Assembly: GCA_025774425.1 (NCBI GenBank)
Contig: JALGWA010000033.1
Span: forward strand, 1 to 8,549
Direction of reading: 5' to 3'
DNA: 8,549 nt
From: a bacterium
GTDB taxonomy: Bacteria > Arandabacterota > Arandabacteria > Arandabacterales > JALGWA01
Within the stretch, counting starts at the first letter, position 1. Every line of letters begins with the position of its first letter. Shown here piece by piece: positions 1-6,615 of the stretch. The notes beneath the pieces are model-generated. The model did not search any database, was not told the origin of the DNA, and was given only the letters and a program-made list of their open reading frames with translations. Made by a program: the position numbers and the translations under genes.

Positions 1-453
1 CGAGAGAAGAACGAGCCCGTCTACACCGGCGACGTCTCCTTTGGCGAAGTAATAGACCGCCTTGAGCGCGCCGTGGCTGTGGCCCTGGATCACTATCTTC
101 CTCCCGCCCCTTGACTTCGCGAACTCCACCCAGGCGGATATGTCGAGCGGGCTTTCGTCGAAGATCTCGTAGACGCCGCCTATCTGCTTGTAGGAGAGCG
201 AACCCGAGTCGGGGTCTTCGACGATGAAATCCGATATGTAATCATGGCCCCTGTTGTTGAAAGTGATGAAGTTGAAACCCGCTGCCGTACAGGCATCCGC
301 GACATGATCGATGAACCTGTTCTCATAGAAGTTGCCGTCGAGCCCATGCGTATGAATCAAGGTCGCCTCGGTCGGACCGCCGGGAGGAGTCACAAACAGC
401 CCCTGCAGCTCGAGGCCGTCAGCCGTCAGGACTCTTGCAAACTCGCCTTTCAC
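1..453 (-). CDS. Alpha/beta hydrolase, N-terminal 151 residues (3' end outside window)
   Basis: This is the first half of a probable alpha/beta-fold hydrolase, an esterase or lipase-like enzyme of unknown substrate. An early strand ends in HTHG (residues 34-37), the usual oxyanion region, followed by GLDGNFYEN. NNRGHD (66-71) is the typical strand-4 turn. The nucleophile elbow is GHSHG (124-128) with Ser126 as catalytic serine. The acid and histidine of the triad would lie beyond the window. The pattern is closest, from memory, to DUF1749-like hydrolases of about 270-300 residues. No signal peptide is seen, so it is probably cytoplasmic. The start is GTG at 453: an in-frame TAA sits directly before it and a GGAGGG Shine-Dalgarno (457-462) lies three bases upstream. 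It follows the membrane operon after an 86-base gap with two GC-rich hairpins, so it may be only partly co-transcribed. The substrate cannot be inferred. Confidence 0.86.
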   Translation of the reverse strand, partial: MKGEFARVLTADGLELQGLFVTPPGGPTEATLIHTHGLDGNFYENRFIDHVADACTAAGFNFITFNNRGHDYISDFIVEDPDSGSLSYKQIGGVYEIFDESPLDISAWVEFAKSRGGRKIVIQGHSHGALKAVYYFAKGDVAGVDGLVLLS

Positions 454-496
454 TTACCCTCCGTATCGCAGGAGCGCGAATCTCAGGGGTTCGGCG

Positions 497-534
497 GCCC
501 GCTTCGGGCGTCGTGGAATGGCCGGGGGCCGGCC
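497..534 (-). terminator. Two adjacent GC-rich hairpins after the membrane operon (possible terminator or processing site)
   Basis: Reading the minus strand, a perfect 6-bp stem GGCCGG/CCGGCC with a 3-base loop (534-520) begins a few bases after the stop codon of the last operon gene. A 5-bp stem GCCCG/CGGGC with loop AAG (509-497) follows. Neither has a downstream U-tract, so a classic intrinsic terminator is not supported. They could reduce read-through into the hydrolase gene or protect the mRNA end. In a GC-rich genome such stems can arise by chance. Confidence 0.3.
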
Positions 535-539
535 GCACA

Positions 540-1244
540 CTAGAAGATGCTCTGAACCCATGTAATGAGAAAACTCATCCTGCCGGTCAGAAGAGACACT
601 CTCGCCATGACCGTATAACCGAAGGATGCGCCGAAGGCCGCCATCAACACCCAGATGCCGACCCTCGCGGCCTTCCCGAATGAGCCCTCGTGCGGCTTGG
701 AGAAGTAGAAGTATATCAGCGCGCAGACCACGCCGATGACCACGACCAGGTTGGAGAAGATCCGACCCACCGCCGTCATGATGTTACCGGTCGGCTCGTA
801 CAAAGGTATCATCGTGCTGTGGATCTGTGTCACGAAATCCGACTGAAGGTAGCGCGTGAAGTTGGTGCCCGCGGCGAACCCGATGATGAAGGCCATCGCC
901 CAGCGGGACAGCCACGCCAGCCTGCTGTAGAGCCTGGTGAGGAGGAGTATCCCGAACACGAGAGGGACGATGTAGAAATACTCGGCCCTGTTGCCGACCG
1001 CCACCGGGAATATGGTCCCCATCCGCGACGGGAAGAGCTTGGCCATCAGATTCGGGATCAGGGTCGTCCAGAATCCGACAGTCATCCAGTACGCCGCCGA
1101 AACCCCCACGAACAAGTGCTCCGCGAACTTGTAAGCCGGGTTGTCCTTGTAGAGGAAGCTGAAGATCATCAGGGTAAGCAGCGCGGCGATCCAGAGACTG
1201 ATCGTCTGAGCCAGCGGCGATGCCAGAATCGGTGTATCCTCCAA
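540..1244 (-). CDS. Polytopic membrane protein D of the four-gene block, unknown function
   Basis: This 234-residue protein has about six predicted membrane helices (roughly 12-31, 41-63, 89-105, 114-128, 160-181 and 193-214). I recognise the motif YKDNPAYKFAEHLFVGVSAAY (starting near residue 32) and FGASFGYTVMARVSLL (204-219) as recurring in hypothetical proteins of many uncultured phyla, but know no assigned function. There are no transporter signatures, nucleotide-binding motifs or signal peptide. The start is TTG at 1244; the GGAGGG Shine-Dalgarno at 1249-1254 shares a base with the TAG stop of the preceding gene, 9 bases away, which points to translational coupling. It is the last of the four block genes and probably an integral subunit of the same complex. 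That role is inference from gene order and membrane location. Confidence 0.85.
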   Translation of the reverse strand: MEDTPILASPLAQTISLWIAALLTLMIFSFLYKDNPAYKFAEHLFVGVSAAYWMTVGFWTTLIPNLMAKLFPSRMGTIFPVAVGNRAEYFYIVPLVFGILLLTRLYSRLAWLSRWAMAFIIGFAAGTNFTRYLQSDFVTQIHSTMIPLYEPTGNIMTAVGRIFSNLVVVIGVVCALIYFYFSKPHEGSFGKAARVGIWVLMAAFGASFGYTVMARVSLLTGRMSFLITWVQSIF

Positions 1245-1253
1245 TCCGCCCTC

Positions 1254-2132
1254 CTAGTACTTCCTCTTCTTGCGTCTCTCCATGAGATAGGTCAGGTTGC
1301 CGATGAGGATGAACCCGACGATCACCAGATGGGCCGTCACCTGCGGCCCCATCGTCGTGCTCGCCCTGCGCGTCATGGTCCTGTATTTGGGGTATCCATT
1401 CATGAGCGCCGCCTCGTACTCGGCCGCGCCCTGCAACCCTCCCAGGAAGCCCAGCATCTGCTTCGGATAGTAGGGATAGAGAAGCGGGGCCATGACCGCC
1501 GTGGTGCCGCCCCCCACGGGGATGTCCCCGGGGTCGCCGGCGAACTGCACCCACTCCTTGGTGCCGGGGAATCCCGAACCGATGGCGAGGATGATGTCGA
1601 AATCCTTGAGCGTCCCTATGCCTTCCATCATCGGGAAGCCCTCTATGTCTTCCCCCGCGAGGTCCGACGTATACATGGAGTTGAAATCGGACAAGAGCGC
1701 ATTGATCAAGCCCTGGTTGCCGGCCTTGTATCCCAGGTGAATGTAGTCTTCGCCGTAGACCTTGTCCGGGAACTCCACCTTGATCACCTCGTCGATCAAC
1801 TGCTGCGACTGGCGCGGCCCGGTGGCCCACAGCGCGATCAAGTAGATCTTGTGGCCCTTCTCGAGGCAATGACGTGTGAACGCGGTCGCCATCGGCTGGT
1901 TCTCGGGGGCCGTGCTCGGGCCGTAATCGAAGCTTATGAGCACTTTCGAGCCGGACGGGAGGTTCTCGACGGCTTCGTACAGGTCCAGCACGATGCGGCT
2001 CGCCGGGATCGTCGTCGTGTAATGCACCACGAGGGGTATGATCACGGCCAGCGCGATGAGCAAGAAGATGACGCGCCTGTCCAGGGCCCCGAGCCTCTCA
2101 AACCACGTACTTCCCGTGTTCGCCTCAGCCAC
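1254..2132 (-). CDS. Bitopic membrane protein C with large extracytoplasmic domain, unknown function
   Basis: This 292-residue protein has one helix near the N-terminus (about 20-38) and one near the C-terminus (about 266-284). Basic residues flank both outer ends (DRR before the first, ERRKKRK after the second). By the positive-inside rule both termini are cytoplasmic and residues about 40-264 face outward. The domain alternates strands and helices: KVLISFDYG (63-71), HKIYLIALW (94-102) and DFDIILAIGSG (178-187) look like parallel beta strands of a Rossmann-like fold. A glycine-rich GGGTTAVMAPLLYPYYP (207-223) is the most motif-like stretch. No enzyme family is recognised. Start GTG at 2132 follows the previous stop by 4 bases; the Shine-Dalgarno is weak (AGAAGA), so translation probably depends on coupling. 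TAG stop at 1254. An outward sensor or ligand-binding subunit is possible but not shown. Confidence 0.86.
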   Translation of the reverse strand: MAEANTGSTWFERLGALDRRVIFLLIALAVIIPLVVHYTTTIPASRIVLDLYEAVENLPSGSKVLISFDYGPSTAPENQPMATAFTRHCLEKGHKIYLIALWATGPRQSQQLIDEVIKVEFPDKVYGEDYIHLGYKAGNQGLINALLSDFNSMYTSDLAGEDIEGFPMMEGIGTLKDFDIILAIGSGFPGTKEWVQFAGDPGDIPVGGGTTAVMAPLLYPYYPKQMLGFLGGLQGAAEYEAALMNGYPKYRTMTRRASTTMGPQVTAHLVIVGFILIGNLTYLMERRKKRKY

Positions 2133-2136
2133 TCTT

Positions 2137-2823
2137 CTAACCCTTACCTTCGCTCCCGAGATACGAGCGCTCTATGCCGAGAATGAGTCTCAATGAAGTC
2201 GAGACTATGCCCAGTGCGATGCCGATCATTATAGCCCTCTGCCCAGCCATGTTGGGGACGGACAGGATCCACGTACTCAAGTTCGGGACATGCAGGAACT
2301 GAAGCGGTTCCGGCAGCCAGAACGTGAGGTAGTACCCCAGCGGCGTCGGCCTCAACAGAATGATGAACGCGGCGACCAGCAGAATCGTGGCCTCGCGGGT
2401 CTTGGCCCTGAAGGCCCTGTAGGAAGCGCTCGCGACGAAGAACGCCAGCAACGAGAACATGGTCGCCTGAAGCGGCTGGAAGGCCGAGTCGTAGAGGTAT
2501 TTGAACAGGCTTCCCGTGGCCTGATAGTCGCCGCTCCAGCCCCCGGGCACGCCGATCTTCAAGAGCCCCGCGCCGAGCACGAGGAAAAACCCGATTATGG
2601 TCACCAGGCTGTACTTCCAGTCCCCGCCCTTCCTCTGCACCTTGCGGATATGGACCTTGAGGAGGTTGCCGCCGCCCAGAATGAAGGCGAAAACGGCGAT
2701 GATGTCGTAGAAAACGGAGAAGTTCTGGTTGAGAACATCGAAGGGCCAGTGGGGAATGAACATGGCCACGATCAGGGCGACACCCACAAGGAAGGTGATA
2801 AGCAGGGGTATGGAACGCTTCAC
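2137..2823 (-). CDS. Polytopic membrane protein B of the four-gene block, unknown function
   Basis: This 228-residue protein has about six hydrophobic helices (roughly 5-24, 36-54, 70-90, 112-135, 144-158 and 193-216). Conspicuous motifs are LGGGNLLKVH (49-58) after helix 2, a KIGVPGGWSGDY loop (89-100), ASASYRAFRAK (131-141) at the end of helix 4, and VPNMAGQRAIMIG (189-201) leading into the last helix. I recall similar hypothetical proteins beside DUF6754-type genes in several bacterial phyla, but no function. The cluster of basic residues after helices 2 and 4 places those loops in the cytoplasm. Start GTG at 2823 has a GGAGGG Shine-Dalgarno at 2828-2833 that overlaps the TAG stop of gene A by one base. 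It ends 4 bases before gene C. No channel, transporter or enzyme signature is visible. Confidence 0.86.
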   Translation of the reverse strand: MKRSIPLLITFLVGVALIVAMFIPHWPFDVLNQNFSVFYDIIAVFAFILGGGNLLKVHIRKVQRKGGDWKYSLVTIIGFFLVLGAGLLKIGVPGGWSGDYQATGSLFKYLYDSAFQPLQATMFSLLAFFVASASYRAFRAKTREATILLVAAFIILLRPTPLGYYLTFWLPEPLQFLHVPNLSTWILSVPNMAGQRAIMIGIALGIVSTSLRLILGIERSYLGSEGKG

Positions 2824-2832
2824 GAAACCCTC

Positions 2833-4059
2833 CTAGTTGATCGCAAAGAACTGCCTCAACCATTCGCCGAGCCCGGCCAGCGTCTCGTTGCCGGTCGCGG
2901 CCGCCAGCGTGGCGACGGCCACGCCGGCCAAGATGAAGAGCATGGCGACGGCCTTGCCGGCGTCCTGGCCCTTGAGGCTGCCCATCATCATCCGGTCTTT
3001 CGAGAGGTACGCGCTCGCGGCGAACAGCTCCTCGCCGATCAAGGTGTAGTCGCATGCAGCCACGAAGAAAGGCAGCTGCGTGGGCATCGCCGTTCCCGCG
3101 ACCTGTATCGCGCCTATCGAGTTCCCCGTTTCCGCCAGAATCAGGGACTCGGCGAAGAAGGCGCCGAGATAGAAACACGCGGCCGGCTTCTGTCTGACCA
3201 TGATGCCGTCGACGGCCGCCACATACCCGAACTGCTCATCGGTGATATAGTGGACGATATCGTCGCTGTAAAGATCCGGCCTGCCGGCCTCGAGATACGC
3301 CTGTTTGACCGTTTCCCTGCCCGTGCTCATGACGATCGAGCGCGAAACAGGGACATCGAGGGCCGTCTCATAGGTCGCGGTCCGCTTGGCGATATTGGCG
3401 AGTATGGTCATCCCGGCCACCGTCTGGACATTGTCCATGTCCTGGATGCCGGGTATGAACAGCACCGGCCTTCCCATCTCGGTCGCCCGGCCGACCGCTT
3501 CGTCCACCGCCTCGAGCCCGGAGATCTTCCTTATATAGAGATCTTTGCCCTTGGCGCCCTGAATGATGTAGTAGACGATCGCGAAAACGAGTATGGCGGC
3601 GATGACCACAAGGTTGAGGCGGGCCCTGTTGAACCACTGCCCGCTGGACTTCACCGGGCCGGCCCCGACGGCCACGCTGGGGGCATCGGGCGACGTCGCC
3701 CTCACACGGTAGTAGTACTCGACCCCGTCGACCGCGGAGTTGTCGATGCAAGCCGTCGTCCCGCTCGGCAGGCACATCAGGGACTCGAAGCCGGAGTTCT
3801 GGCTCTCCGAGCGGAAGACCTCGTAACCCGTGACCCGGCCCCGGGGGCCGGTGTCATCCGGGGAACGGTCCCATTCGATGGTTATGCTGCCCCCGGCATC
3901 GTTCCCAGTGTCATAGGCCCGCACGCCGCCCGGCGGCGCGAGGGGTTGTCGAGCGGGCTGTGAAACGGCCTGGGGCTCGACGCCGGCCCCGGCGGCGACG
4001 GCAGCCGGCAGGGAGCACGCCGCAAGCAGCAGAACGATCGCTGTCGGAGTTGAGCGCAT
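2833..4059 (-). CDS. Protein A: fibronectin-III domain, membrane helix and DUF6754-like domain
   Basis: First gene of the block, 408 residues from ATG 4059. The N-terminus is a signal sequence with a possible lipobox LAAC (Cys15); AVAA-GAG just after could instead be a signal peptidase I site. A proline-rich linker leads to a fibronectin-III domain (about 43-138; marks are ITIEWD, GYEVFRS and EYYYRVRATS). One helix (about 147-167) follows, then a conserved region with FIPGIQDMDNVQT (201-213), AGMTILANIAKRTA (215-228), a hydrophobic stretch ending in FFVAACDYTLIGEE (331-344) and a final helix (about 368-388). From memory this matches DUF6754, which has no known function. FN3 would lie outside and the conserved part at or inside the membrane. 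A TTG at 4077 would add six residues (MLRKTG), but neither start has a clear Shine-Dalgarno. TAG stop at 2833 overlaps the next gene's ribosome site. Confidence 0.88.
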   Translation of the reverse strand: MRSTPTAIVLLLAACSLPAAVAAGAGVEPQAVSQPARQPLAPPGGVRAYDTGNDAGGSITIEWDRSPDDTGPRGRVTGYEVFRSESQNSGFESLMCLPSGTTACIDNSAVDGVEYYYRVRATSPDAPSVAVGAGPVKSSGQWFNRARLNLVVIAAILVFAIVYYIIQGAKGKDLYIRKISGLEAVDEAVGRATEMGRPVLFIPGIQDMDNVQTVAGMTILANIAKRTATYETALDVPVSRSIVMSTGRETVKQAYLEAGRPDLYSDDIVHYITDEQFGYVAAVDGIMVRQKPAACFYLGAFFAESLILAETGNSIGAIQVAGTAMPTQLPFFVAACDYTLIGEELFAASAYLSKDRMMMGSLKGQDAGKAVAMLFILAGVAVATLAAATGNETLAGLGEWLRQFFAIN

Positions 4060-4113
4060 ACCTGTCTTTCGAAGCAAGTCTGACCGCCGGCCCGGAATAC
4101 CGCCGGCGATGCG

Positions 4114-4144
4114 ATTCTAATCACACGCCGGCTCCGTCTGTCAA
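4114..4144 (-). promoter_or_regulatory. Putative sigma70-type promoter for the four-gene block
   Basis: On the minus strand a perfect TTGACA (4144-4139) is followed after 19 bases by TAGAAT (4119-4114), which differs from TATAAT at one position. Transcription would start near 4107, leaving a leader of about 48 bases to ATG 4059. The spacer is slightly long; ATTAGA, two bases nearer, would give 17. It is the only good match upstream of gene A. Confidence 0.55.
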
Positions 4145-4161
4145 GAACATTCAAGCGGGCG

Positions 4162-4205
4162 CCATGGGGTCAGAGCACTGTGCATTTTGAGCTCTGACCC
4201 CATGG
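4162..4205. repeat. 15-bp perfect inverted repeat, REP/MITE-like
   Basis: The arms 4162-4176 (CCATGGGGTCAGAGC) and 4191-4205 are exact reverse complements, separated by 14 bases. A perfect 15-bp hairpin is far beyond chance in a window this size. The core GGGGTCAGAGC...GCTCTGACCCC is one I recall as a dispersed intergenic element in uncultured bacterial genomes, near IS200-like REP-associated tyrosine transposases. That link is memory, not shown here, and no transposase lies in the window. It sits between two divergent promoters. There is no U-tract, so a terminator is less likely. Confidence 0.75.
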
Positions 4206-4222
4206 TGGTGGGGTGGTAGAAT
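4194..4222 (+). promoter_or_regulatory. Possible promoter of the rubredoxin gene
   Basis: CTGACC (4194-4199, four of six matches to TTGACA) lies 17 bases before TAGAAT (4217-4222, five of six matches to TATAAT). Transcription would begin near 4229, about 55 bases before the rubredoxin ATG. The -35 box lies inside the right arm of the inverted repeat. The match is moderate only. Confidence 0.35.
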
Positions 4223-4284
4223 CTTTTCGAGGGGAGTGACATCTCAACTGAGGTGGGGAAGCAGAACCGGAAAGGGGAGACGAC

Positions 4285-4446
4285 ATGAAGTACAAGTGCA
4301 AGATCTGCGGCTACATCTACGATCCCGAAAAGGGCGATCCCGACAACGGCGTCGAGCCCGGAACCAAGTTCGAGGATCTTCCCGACGGCTGGGTGTGCCC
4401 GGCGTGCGGCGCGCCCAAGGAAAGCTTCGAGCCGATGCACGAGTAG
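4285..4446 (+). CDS. Rubredoxin
   Basis: A 53-residue one-iron electron-transfer protein of the cytoplasm. The four iron-binding cysteines are present in the two classic knuckles: CKICGY (Cys5, Cys8) and CPACGAPK (Cys38, Cys41). The aromatic and acidic core is also typical: [18 protein letters not shown] (10-27), [11 protein letters not shown] (29-39) and a final F near residue 48. The length is exactly that of the family (52-54). ATG 4285 is preceded by a GGGGAG Shine-Dalgarno at 4274-4279 with 5 bases spacing. Rubredoxins pass electrons to superoxide reductase, rubrerythrin, flavodiiron proteins or similar partners in anaerobes. No such partner gene is nearby, so its partner is unknown. The gene is divergent from the membrane block and converges on the peptidase gene with 10 bases between the two stop codons. 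Confidence 0.97.
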   Translation: MKYKCKICGYIYDPEKGDPDNGVEPGTKFEDLPDGWVCPACGAPKESFEPMHE

Positions 4447-4456
4447 GCGGCCGCGC

Positions 4457-6466
4457 CTATCTCGACACGAGGTCCACGAGCCCCGCATCCTCGAGGAGAC
4501 CGAAGTAGAACTTGAGGAAGGCGGGGTCCGTGCGCCCGAGCTCCGCCGCCACCAGGCGTGAGATCTCGGCGATGCTCCGCCTCCCGTCGGCCCAATAGAG
4601 CCCCAGCGTGCCGATCATCGACACGCCGTCCTCTTTTGCGATCCGCCGGAGGAAGCGTGCGCGTTTGGCACCGGGGAGCTGCCTCGCGAGGCCCCTCGGG
4701 TCCACCGGGCCGCGGCTGAGCCGCTTGACGACCATCCCCTCCACCTCATCGAGCGCCCCGGCGCGCGACTGCGCACCTGTTCGCACGTGCCGCCCGGACC
4801 CGCGGGGCGCCAGCGCGGCTTCGCGCTTGAGGCAATCGGACAGCGCCGCCTCCTCCCGGGCGACGGCCCTCCCGATGCGGGCCGATTCCGGGGCCAGCCG
4901 CCGGACCGACCTCAGCACGCGTCTCCCGGCCGCCCGCAACACGCGCGCCTTGTAGCCGAGCCCTATCCAATCGGCCGCCGGCGAACCTTCGAAACCCGCC
5001 AACTCGTCGATGATCTCCTTGCGAAGCCCCCTTCCCGCGAGCGCCGCGATCCCGAGAAGATCCGTCTCGTCCGCGAGCGCGCACAAGTAGACGAAGGCCG
5101 CGGCGACGACGGCGACCCGGCCCAGAAGGTCGGGCGAAATGTTCTCGGGCCGGTCGCCGCTCGTATGGTAATACCGGTCCGGCCACTGGATCAGCATAGG
5201 GGTCGGAACCCCGACGGTGGGATCCGACAGGATGGCGTGGTCGCTTCCACCGGAGAAGGGGGTGGCGGCCCACTTTATGAGCGGCAGGAACGCCGTGCCG
5301 CCCGGGTTCGCACCCGCGCCGAACTGCGCCCTGGCGAGGGCCGCGAGGAGATGAGGGCCGAAACAGGCCGAGGCCATGGGCGGCCTCTCGATGCAGAGCG
5401 TGGAGCCCGTGACGTCCTGCTTCTGGCCGACCATGTCGAGGTTGAGCCCCATGACGAGATTTCCGGCCGTGGCGCTGCGCGCCAGGTAGGCGAAAGTACC
5501 GCTTATCTCCGGGACCAGGAGGAACCTTATGCCGTACCTCGGCTCGGGGAGGCGGCCGCATCGAATGAGCTCGCTGAGCAGCCTGTGGACCTCAAGCGCA
5601 ACCGCCACACCCGAAGCGTTGTCGCCGGCGGACGGCTGCGGATGGCAGAGATGCGCGATCAGCACCACTTCCTTCTGCTCCCGCCCGGGAATGAGGGAGG
5701 TGACGACCTCCATGGTCCCCGGGTACCGCTCGCCGTCGACCATGGCCCACGCCCTGACGGGACGTCTGCGGGCCGCCGGGGACCTCAGATAAGAGACGAG
5801 GCGCTCACCGTCTTCGGGGGTGAGCACGAAGCCGAAGAGATCCCTCTCGTCCCACCAGAACGAGCAATACGGTCTTATGCCTCGAATGCCCGTGCCGCTC
5901 CTCACCGGGGCGACCGGCTTCTGCCTGTAAATGATGATCCCGCGCACGCCGGCCTTGACCGCGGCGTCGTACACCATGTGGGGGGCGAAGGCGTCGACCA
6001 GGGCGATCCCGCCCCGGGTGCGCCCGTAGTCCGCCGGACGCTCGCCGCTTCCCGCGTACACGATGTCCGTCGCCAGGCCGCCCGGCGGCGTGGGGGCGCT
6101 GCGTTGGATCAGCGATATCGGACACGCCTCGAAGTCGGCCAGCCTGCCCGCGAGTTCGTCCGGGGCGGTGACCTTGAGTATTCCGCGCCTGCCGCTCCAC
6201 TCCTCGAACGACGGGAAGTGCCAGAACCTGGCCCCGTCCTCGGCGGGGTAGTGGATGATCCCCACCCTGTCCGAGGACCTCTGCATGACGTCGGCCGAAT
6301 AGCAGGCCGCTTCGCGGAAACCCGGGCTCGCCTGGATGCGATGGAAGCGGGCTATGGAAGACACGCTCTCGAAAGCCCTGTCGCCAGACGCTTCTGCGGA
6401 AAGGATGGAAACCACTTTCCCAAACATGCTGCACATGCTAGCATGCACCCCGACGAGGGTCAACAT
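4457..6466 (-). CDS. M28/DUF4910-type zinc aminopeptidase-like protein with PA insert and winged-helix-like C-terminus
   Basis: A 669-residue metallopeptidase of the M28 (aminopeptidase Y) clan, closest by pattern to DUF4910 proteins. Zinc-site motifs in order: AHLCHPQPSAGDNASG (271-286; His and Asp282), VPEISGT (318-324; Glu320), LNLDMVGQ (341-348; Asp344), SGGSDH (405-410) and YYHTSGDRPEN (432-442; His434). A protease-associated-type insert covers about 131-245 (GGIALVDAF, GVRGIIIYRQK). Residues about 480-575 are arginine-rich and probably helical. The last 90 residues (DGRRSIAEISRLVAAEL, FYFGLLEDAGLVDL) resemble a winged helix or PqqD-like domain, as found in DUF4910 proteins. There is no convincing signal peptide, so it is probably cytoplasmic, perhaps acting on peptides or modified sugars. 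ATG 6466 is the longest start; ATG 6436 and 6427 are alternatives, and none has a clear ribosome site. An AT-rich TATATT at 6493-6488 is only a weak promoter hint. Confidence 0.9.
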   Translation of the reverse strand: MLTLVGVHASMCSMFGKVVSILSAEASGDRAFESVSSIARFHRIQASPGFREAACYSADVMQRSSDRVGIIHYPAEDGARFWHFPSFEEWSGRRGILKVTAPDELAGRLADFEACPISLIQRSAPTPPGGLATDIVYAGSGERPADYGRTRGGIALVDAFAPHMVYDAAVKAGVRGIIIYRQKPVAPVRSGTGIRGIRPYCSFWWDERDLFGFVLTPEDGERLVSYLRSPAARRRPVRAWAMVDGERYPGTMEVVTSLIPGREQKEVVLIAHLCHPQPSAGDNASGVAVALEVHRLLSELIRCGRLPEPRYGIRFLLVPEISGTFAYLARSATAGNLVMGLNLDMVGQKQDVTGSTLCIERPPMASACFGPHLLAALARAQFGAGANPGGTAFLPLIKWAATPFSGGSDHAILSDPTVGVPTPMLIQWPDRYYHTSGDRPENISPDLLGRVAVVAAAFVYLCALADETDLLGIAALAGRGLRKEIIDELAGFEGSPAADWIGLGYKARVLRAAGRRVLRSVRRLAPESARIGRAVAREEAALSDCLKREAALAPRGSGRHVRTGAQSRAGALDEVEGMVVKRLSRGPVDPRGLARQLPGAKRARFLRRIAKEDGVSMIGTLGLYWADGRRSIAEISRLVAAELGRTDPAFLKFYFGLLEDAGLVDLVSR

Positions 6467-6537
6467 CGACCCGGCGGCCGTCTACGGAATATAGCTCAAG
6501 TCAGGCCTGCGCAATTACGTTATATCATATGAGTTCC

Positions 6538-6567
6538 TTGACAACGCTGGAGCCGGTGTGGTATGCT
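6538..6567 (+). promoter_or_regulatory. Strong sigma70-type promoter for the dockerin-like protein gene
   Basis: A perfect TTGACA (6538-6543) is followed after 18 bases by TATGCT (6562-6567), with an extended -10 TGG at 6559-6561. The start point would be near 6574, giving a leader of about 100 bases. The surrounding AT-rich block contrasts with the GC-rich genes. Confidence 0.68.
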
Positions 6568-6615
6568 ATAGAGTGAAGTTTGGAAATCTATTACGGGGAT
6601 TCCGCCGTCTCAGGG

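Noticed and set aside
690..2186. Long plus-strand open frame opposite genes C and D
   Set aside because: Its product is rich in R, E, H and D with no hydrophobic core, typical of an antisense shadow in a GC-rich genome; the minus-strand genes have helices, motifs and ribosome sites.
2290..3963. Long plus-strand open frame opposite genes A and B
   Set aside because: Same charged shadow composition and no ribosome site; it covers the recognisable FN3/DUF6754-like gene.
6434..6445. 12-bp perfect palindrome CATGCTAGCATG near the peptidase start
   Set aside because: About two such palindromes are expected by chance in a window of this length, and it may lie inside the coding region.
4787..6532. 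Long plus-strand open frame opposite the peptidase gene
   Set aside because: The opposite strand carries the ordered M28 zinc motifs; this frame shows only arginine- and proline-rich sequence.
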